Source: Blautia faecis (GTDB lineage: Bacteria; Bacillota; Clostridia; Lachnospirales; Lachnospiraceae). From it: DNA of 64,000 nucleotides. The stretch is taken from contig NZ_JAJCIA010000012.1 in assembly GCF_020554845.1 (NCBI RefSeq), positions 1 through 64,000 of the forward strand. The letters are read 5' to 3'. How positions within the stretch are numbered: the first letter of the stretch is position 1; each line of letters begins with the position of its first letter. This document shows, piece after piece, positions 59,671 to 64,000 of this stretch. The notes beneath the pieces were generated by a model, which was given only the letters and a program-made list of their open reading frames with translations, was not told where the DNA came from and did not search any database. Both the position numbers and the translations under genes were made by a program.

Positions 59671-61907
59671 AGACAGGTATGATTATAGCAGAACGCTATG
59701 AAATTGTAAGTAAAATCGGTACCGGCGGAATGGCGGACGTATATAAGGCAATGGACCATAAACTGAACCGTTTTGTGGCAGTTAAGGTTCTGAAGCCGGA
59801 ATTCAGGGAAGATGCAACTTTTGTAAAGAAATTCAGAAGTGAAGCGCAGGCAGCAGCAGGTCTTACCCATCCAAACATAGTAAATGTATTTGATGTAGGC
59901 GATGATGAGGGTGTTTATTATATCGTAATGGAGCTGATCGAGGGAATCACTCTTAAGGAGTATATTTCCAAGAAAGGTAAGCTTTCGGTAAAGGAAGCTA
60001 CCAGTATTGCCATTCAGGTATCTATGGGACTTGAGGCAGCACACAGCCACGGCATTGTACATCGTGATGTGAAGCCTCAGAATATTATTATTTCCACAGA
60101 CGGCAAAGTAAAGGTAACAGACTTTGGAATTGCAAGAGCTGCTTCTTCCAATACCATCAGCTCCAATGTTATGGGGTCTGTACATTACAGCTCACCGGAG
60201 CAGGTACGAGGCGGCTACAGCGATGAGAAGAGTGATATCTACTCACTTGGTATCACCTTATATGAAATGGTAACAGGACGTGTCCCTTTTGACGGAGATA
60301 CTACAGTTGCCATTGCAATCAAACATCTTCAGGAAGAGATGGTACCGCCAAGTGTTTATTCCCCGGATCTGCCGTACAGTCTGGAACAGATCATTATGAA
60401 ATGTACCCAGAAGAGTGTGGATCGCAGATATAATAAGATGGAGGATGTGATCGAGGATCTGAAGCATTCTCTTATTGACCCGCAGGGAGATTTTGTGAAG
60501 CTTACATCTGTAGATACAGATGCTAAGACGGTTGTAATTTCTGATGAAGAGCTTGGAGAGATCAAGCATACTCCGAAGCAGACTCTTAAGCCGGATATAG
60601 AAACTCTGGAAAAAGAACTGAATGAGACAAACTACGATGATGATGACGATTTCGAGTATGATAATAAGGAAGAGAGCTCGAAAGGCTCCAGAAAGAACCG
60701 GGATCGTGAACGAAGCAGAGAGCGGGAAGAGAGAGAAAGACGTATCAAAAAGCAGAAAAGAGGCGTCAGTGTAGCTGGAAGTATTATTGCTTTGATCATA
60801 GGTGCCGCAGTTCTGATCGCGGTAATTCTTGTTGTGGGAAAGGCAGCAGGTCTGATCGGAGACAGCAAGGATTCTTCTTTGGATCAGCAGAATCAGCAGG
60901 CACAGGTTACCCAGGCTGCTGACGAAGATGATGGTATGGTACCAGTACCTGATCTTATCGGTAAGACAGAGGCTGAGGCACAGGAACTTTGCGCTTCTGT
61001 AAATATCGGAATGACCTACAAAGGTGAAGAGGCTTCCACACAGGAAAAAGGCAAGATTTCTTCACAGGATCCTGTACAGGGAACAAAGGTAGCTAAAAAT
61101 TCAACTGTTAACTATTATTTAAGTAAAGGTTCTGAGTCCGTTACCCTTACAGATATGTTCGGTCAGAATGGCGCTTTGGCGCAGGAAACTCTGGAAAGCC
61201 AGGGCTTAACGGTTCAGATCAATAAGATTTACCCGGATGAAAGTCAGTCTTCTATGGTAGACATTGGATGTGTCCTTGATACTGAGCCTGCAGCAGGAAC
61301 TACTGTCAAGGCAGGCGATACAGTTACTCTTACCATCAGCCGTGGTATTAATTATGGTGACAGTGTACAGGTGCCAGATGTAACCGGAATGGAGAAGAAT
61401 GATGCAATTGCCAAGCTTGGCAAATTCATTAATATTAATGTGGAAATGCAGATGAGCACAGACGTTGCAGAGGGAACTGTTATCTCTCAGGATCCTATAG
61501 GATATACAGATGACAACCCGGTATATGCAGATCCGGATAACGATACGATCACTCTTATTGTAAGCAGTGGAAGTCAGGATACTTCTTCACAGAATACTGA
61601 GGATCAGAGTTCCTCTGATACTACTGCAGCAGTAGCAAATGGCGAAGTATGGAAATGTACACAGAAACTGAAGACGCCTATCGGATATAATGGAGGTCTG
61701 ATCAGACTGGAGCTTGTTCAGAATGTAGGCGGCGCTCCAAAAGCAAGCTCTGTGGTAGAAGGACAGCAGCTTACTTTCCCATATCAGCTGGATATTACAG
61801 GTGCACCAGGAGTTGCTGAGGGTACTTTATATCTGTCTGAGCAGCAATCTGATGGAAGCTATCAGGAACTTGGCCATTATCCTCTTACTTTTGAGAAGGT
61901 TGAGTAA
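59664..61907 (+). CDS. prkC: PASTA-domain eukaryotic-type Ser/Thr kinase
   Basis: A 747-residue membrane kinase. The kinase domain covers about residues 8-270 (GTGGMADVYKA, VAVKVL, HRDVKPQNI, DFGIARA). A charged juxtamembrane region follows, then one membrane segment near 370-395 and three PASTA domains (about 427-490, 492-563 and 565-640) that sense muropeptides. The remaining 100 residues form an extra C-terminal domain not seen in B. subtilis PrkC. It regulates cell-wall growth and dormancy exit in relatives. Confidence 0.95.
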   Translation: MLKTGMIIAERYEIVSKIGTGGMADVYKAMDHKLNRFVAVKVLKPEFREDATFVKKFRSEAQAAAGLTHPNIVNVFDVGDDEGVYYIVMELIEGITLKEYISKKGKLSVKEATSIAIQVSMGLEAAHSHGIVHRDVKPQNIIISTDGKVKVTDFGIARAASSNTISSNVMGSVHYSSPEQVRGGYSDEKSDIYSLGITLYEMVTGRVPFDGDTTVAIAIKHLQEEMVPPSVYSPDLPYSLEQIIMKCTQKSVDRRYNKMEDVIEDLKHSLIDPQGDFVKLTSVDTDAKTVVISDEELGEIKHTPKQTLKPDIETLEKELNETNYDDDDDFEYDNKEESSKGSRKNRDRERSREREERERRIKKQKRGVSVAGSIIALIIGAAVLIAVILVVGKAAGLIGDSKDSSLDQQNQQAQVTQAADEDDGMVPVPDLIGKTEAEAQELCASVNIGMTYKGEEASTQEKGKISSQDPVQGTKVAKNSTVNYYLSKGSESVTLTDMFGQNGALAQETLESQGLTVQINKIYPDESQSSMVDIGCVLDTEPAAGTTVKAGDTVTLTISRGINYGDSVQVPDVTGMEKNDAIAKLGKFININVEMQMSTDVAEGTVISQDPIGYTDDNPVYADPDNDTITLIVSSGSQDTSSQNTEDQSSSDTTAAVANGEVWKCTQKLKTPIGYNGGLIRLELVQNVGGAPKASSVVEGQQLTFPYQLDITGAPGVAEGTLYLSEQQSDGSYQELGHYPLTFEKVE

Positions 61908-61910
61908 TCC

Positions 61911-62789
61911 ATGCAGGGAAAGATCATTAAAGGAATTGCAGGTTTCTATTATATCTATGCGGAAGACGGCAATATTTACGAATGTAAGGCAAAAGGAATT
62001 TTTCGAAAGGATAATTTCAAGCCTCTGGTAGGTGATAATGTGGAGATTACCGTTTTGAATGAGGAGGAGAAGGAAGGCAGTGTAACTTCCATTCTTCCCC
62101 GCCGCAATTCGCTTATCCGTCCTGCTGTAGCCAATGTAGATCAGGCGTTTTTGATTTTTGCCATGGAGAATCCAAAGCCTAATTTCCTTCTTCTGGACCG
62201 CTTTCTGATCATGATGGAGCAGCAGAAAATTCCCGTGGTTATCTGCTTCAATAAGAAAGATGTGGGAGAGAAGAAAGAAATGGAAAAGCTTTACGAAATA
62301 TACACTGGATGTGGATATTGTGTAGTGCTTTCCAGTACCTATGAGGGAGAGGGAATGGACGAGATCCGCGAGATACTGAAGGGAAAAACAACAGTAGTTG
62401 CAGGACCTTCCGGTGTGGGGAAATCTTCCATTACCAACTGTATGCAGGGTGAAGTGCAGATGGAGACTGGCGAGATCAGCAAAAAACTGAAGCGCGGCAA
62501 GCATACCACCAGACATTCCCAGGTAATCCCGGTGGAGAAGAATACTTTCCTGGTGGATACTCCGGGATTTTCTTCTTTGTATCTTACCGATATGAAGGAA
62601 GAGGAGCTTCGGGATTACTTCCCGGAATTTGTAATGTATGAGCCGCAATGCCGGTTTCAGGGGTGTATGCACATTCATGAACCGGGCTGTGCAGTGAAGA
62701 AAGCTCTGTCTGAAGGTAAAATTAGTCAGCAGCGGTATGACAACTATCTGGCTTTATATGAGGAATTAAAAGAGAAAAGGAGATACTAA
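61911..62789 (+). CDS. rsgA: Ribosome small-subunit-dependent GTPase A
   Basis: A 292-residue circularly permuted GTPase assisting 30S maturation. The G4-like motif FNKKDVG precedes the P-loop GPSGVGKSS, and DTPGF follows. A zinc site is formed by CRFQGCMHIHEPGCAV. The N-terminal OB-fold (KGIAGFYYIYA) is intact. In Firmicutes it commonly follows prkC, as here. Confidence 0.96.
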   Translation: MQGKIIKGIAGFYYIYAEDGNIYECKAKGIFRKDNFKPLVGDNVEITVLNEEEKEGSVTSILPRRNSLIRPAVANVDQAFLIFAMENPKPNFLLLDRFLIMMEQQKIPVVICFNKKDVGEKKEMEKLYEIYTGCGYCVVLSSTYEGEGMDEIREILKGKTTVVAGPSGVGKSSITNCMQGEVQMETGEISKKLKRGKHTTRHSQVIPVEKNTFLVDTPGFSSLYLTDMKEEELRDYFPEFVMYEPQCRFQGCMHIHEPGCAVKKALSEGKISQQRYDNYLALYEELKEKRRY

Positions 62790-62793
62790 AACT

Positions 62794-63465
62794 ATGTATC
62801 AGCTATGCCCTTCCATTTTATCAGCGGATTTTAACCGTCTGGGCGAACAGATTAAAATTCTTGAAAACGAAGGAGTTGAATGGCTCCATATTGATGTTAT
62901 GGATGGAGATTTTGTACCGAGCATTTCCTTTGGTATGCCGGTGATCAAATCCATCCGTAAAGAATCCAAGATGTTTTTTGATGTTCATCTTATGGTGACA
63001 GAGCCGGAAAGATACATTCAGGATTTTGTAAATTGTGGTGCGGATTCCATCACCGTTCATGCTGAGGCATGTGAGGATCTGGAACGTACTATAGAGCGTA
63101 TCAAGGATGCAGGAGTGAAAGTTGGTGTTTCCATCAAGCCTGCAACTCCGGTAAATGATATCAGCCATATGCTTGAGGATGTGGATATGGTTTTGGTAAT
63201 GACTGTTCAGCCTGGCTTTGGCGGACAGAAATATATGGACGAGTGTACAGAGAAGATTCAGGAACTGAGAGAACTGATCGACAAAGAGAATCTGAATGTG
63301 GATATTGAGGTTGACGGTGGAATCAATGAAGGTACCATAGAGACTGTTATGAAAGCTGGTGCCAATATCTTTGTTGCCGGATCCTGGGTATTCGGCGGTG
63401 ATATTGCCCAGAATGTCCGCCATATTCAGAAACAGATCGAAGAGATTGGTGACAGGATTGAGTGA
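62794..63465 (+). CDS. rpe: Ribulose-phosphate 3-epimerase
   Basis: A 223-residue TIM-barrel enzyme of the pentose phosphate pathway. SILSADFNRLGEQI, HIDVMDGDFVPSISFG, FDVHLMVTEPERYI, VQPGFGGQ and EVDGGINEGT carry the metal and catalytic residues. Standard length. Starts four bases after rsgA. Confidence 0.97.
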   Translation: MYQLCPSILSADFNRLGEQIKILENEGVEWLHIDVMDGDFVPSISFGMPVIKSIRKESKMFFDVHLMVTEPERYIQDFVNCGADSITVHAEACEDLERTIERIKDAGVKVGVSIKPATPVNDISHMLEDVDMVLVMTVQPGFGGQKYMDECTEKIQELRELIDKENLNVDIEVDGGINEGTIETVMKAGANIFVAGSWVFGGDIAQNVRHIQKQIEEIGDRIE

Positions 63466-63473
63466 GAGATAGA

Positions 63474-64000
63474 ATGATAGATACAGTAATCGTAAGCGGG
63501 GGCATGATCCAGAAAGATTTTGCCCTCGATTTTATAAGAAAAATAGAAGAAGAGCGAAAAGGAAAGAAGCTGCTTTTGCTGGCGGCTGACAGAGGACTGG
63601 ATTTCTTTCTGGAAACAGGTCTTGTCCCGGATATTGTGGACGGTGATTTTGACAGTTTATCAGGTGCTGGAAAGGCATATCTGGAGAGTCTTGACCATAC
63701 AGAAATTGTCAGACTGAATCCTGAAAAGGATGATACAGATACCCAGTCTACTTTAAATCTGGCAATAAGAAGAGGGGCAAAGAATATTCTTATTCTTGGC
63801 GCAACTGGTGGAAGACTGGATCATTTTATTGGAAACATGGGACTTTTGGGATATGGCAGACAAAAGGGTGTCAATGTGATCCTGGCAGATGCTCAGAATT
63901 ACATCTGTCTTGTGGAAAATGGCCATATTATTCGAAAAGACAGTCAATTCGGAAAATATGTTTCCTTTTTCGCAGCCGGTGAAACGGTTGAAGGTCTTAC
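63474..64000 (+). CDS. thiN: Thiamine pyrophosphokinase (cut by window end)
   Basis: The first 175 codons of thiamine pyrophosphokinase, which makes thiamine diphosphate. LAADRGLDFFLETGLVPDIV, GDFDSLS, NPEKDDTDTQSTLNLA and LGATGGRLDHFIGNMGLL are characteristic. The frame is open to the edge of the window, where the C-terminal beta domain begins. It follows rpe, as usual in Firmicutes. Confidence 0.93.
   Translation, partial: MIDTVIVSGGMIQKDFALDFIRKIEEERKGKKLLLLAADRGLDFFLETGLVPDIVDGDFDSLSGAGKAYLESLDHTEIVRLNPEKDDTDTQSTLNLAIRRGAKNILILGATGGRLDHFIGNMGLLGYGRQKGVNVILADAQNYICLVENGHIIRKDSQFGKYVSFFAAGETVEGL

Noticed and set aside
1..64000. CRISPR arrays, tRNA or rRNA genes
   Set aside because: No regularly spaced repeats, cloverleaf patterns or rRNA signatures were noticed on either strand by eye.

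Overview
The window looks like chromosomal DNA from a low-to-mid GC Firmicute of the Lachnospiraceae type (a Blautia/Dorea/Mediterraneibacter-like gut clostridium). Evidence: the housekeeping order priA-def-fmt-zinc protease-rsmB-rlmN-prpC-prkC-rsgA-rpe-thiN, a meso-diaminopimelate-type MurE (DNPR motif) with dapF, a CTC-type bL25, strong GGAGG ribosome binding sites, and typical gut-clostridial transporters. The genus is an inference. No rRNA, tRNA, CRISPR array or phage structural gene was seen.

Layout. 1-14,000 is an accessory region. It holds an XRE / ImmA-like protease / PIN-like nuclease triplet, an aldo/keto reductase, a broken acetyltransferase carrying a small mobile element, two related SAM methyltransferases (one fused to a zinc deacylase-like domain), a CbbX/SpoVK-like AAA+ ATPase, a WYL regulator, two unrecognised proteins, a metallophosphatase and a gene with a nonsense mutation. 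14,100-17,100 (minus strand) is a polar amino-acid ABC importer containing an AhpD-like redox protein. 17,300-18,000 is a MNT/HEPN pair. 18,250-30,760 has a LysR regulator and two complete peptide/nickel-type ABC importers. 30,900-36,300 has bL25 and a selenium-metabolism-like cluster (LysR, cysteine desulfurase-like enzyme, YedE, short TusA-like protein, DUF3343, DUF3786). 36,500-44,200 has a BceAB-type exporter, AzlCD, DapF and an amino-acid importer whose binding protein is circularly permuted. 44,250-50,300 holds a CBS protein, AsnA, a zinc-ribbon membrane protein, a carbamate kinase and a surface protein preceded by a probable structured RNA. 50,500 to the end is the conserved cell-wall, replication-restart, translation and Ser/Thr-phosphorylation block, cut off inside thiN.

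The most unusual signals are four. (1) Five copies of a TA-flanked palindromic miniature element in two size classes; two copies supply the stop codon of the gene they touch, one abuts a stop codon, and one sits in frame inside a dead acetyltransferase. (2) A circularly permuted family-3 solute-binding protein with a normal homologue in the same window for comparison. (3) A promoter-driven, highly structured RNA candidate near 48,312-48,560. (4) A near-identical C/G-rich 21-bp motif in three intergenic regions. Several operators can be read directly: a TTACA-N4-TGTAA site before the BceAB genes, a TGTGA-N6-TCACA site before the carbamate kinase, and paired TTACATGTAA palindromes before the second peptide importer.
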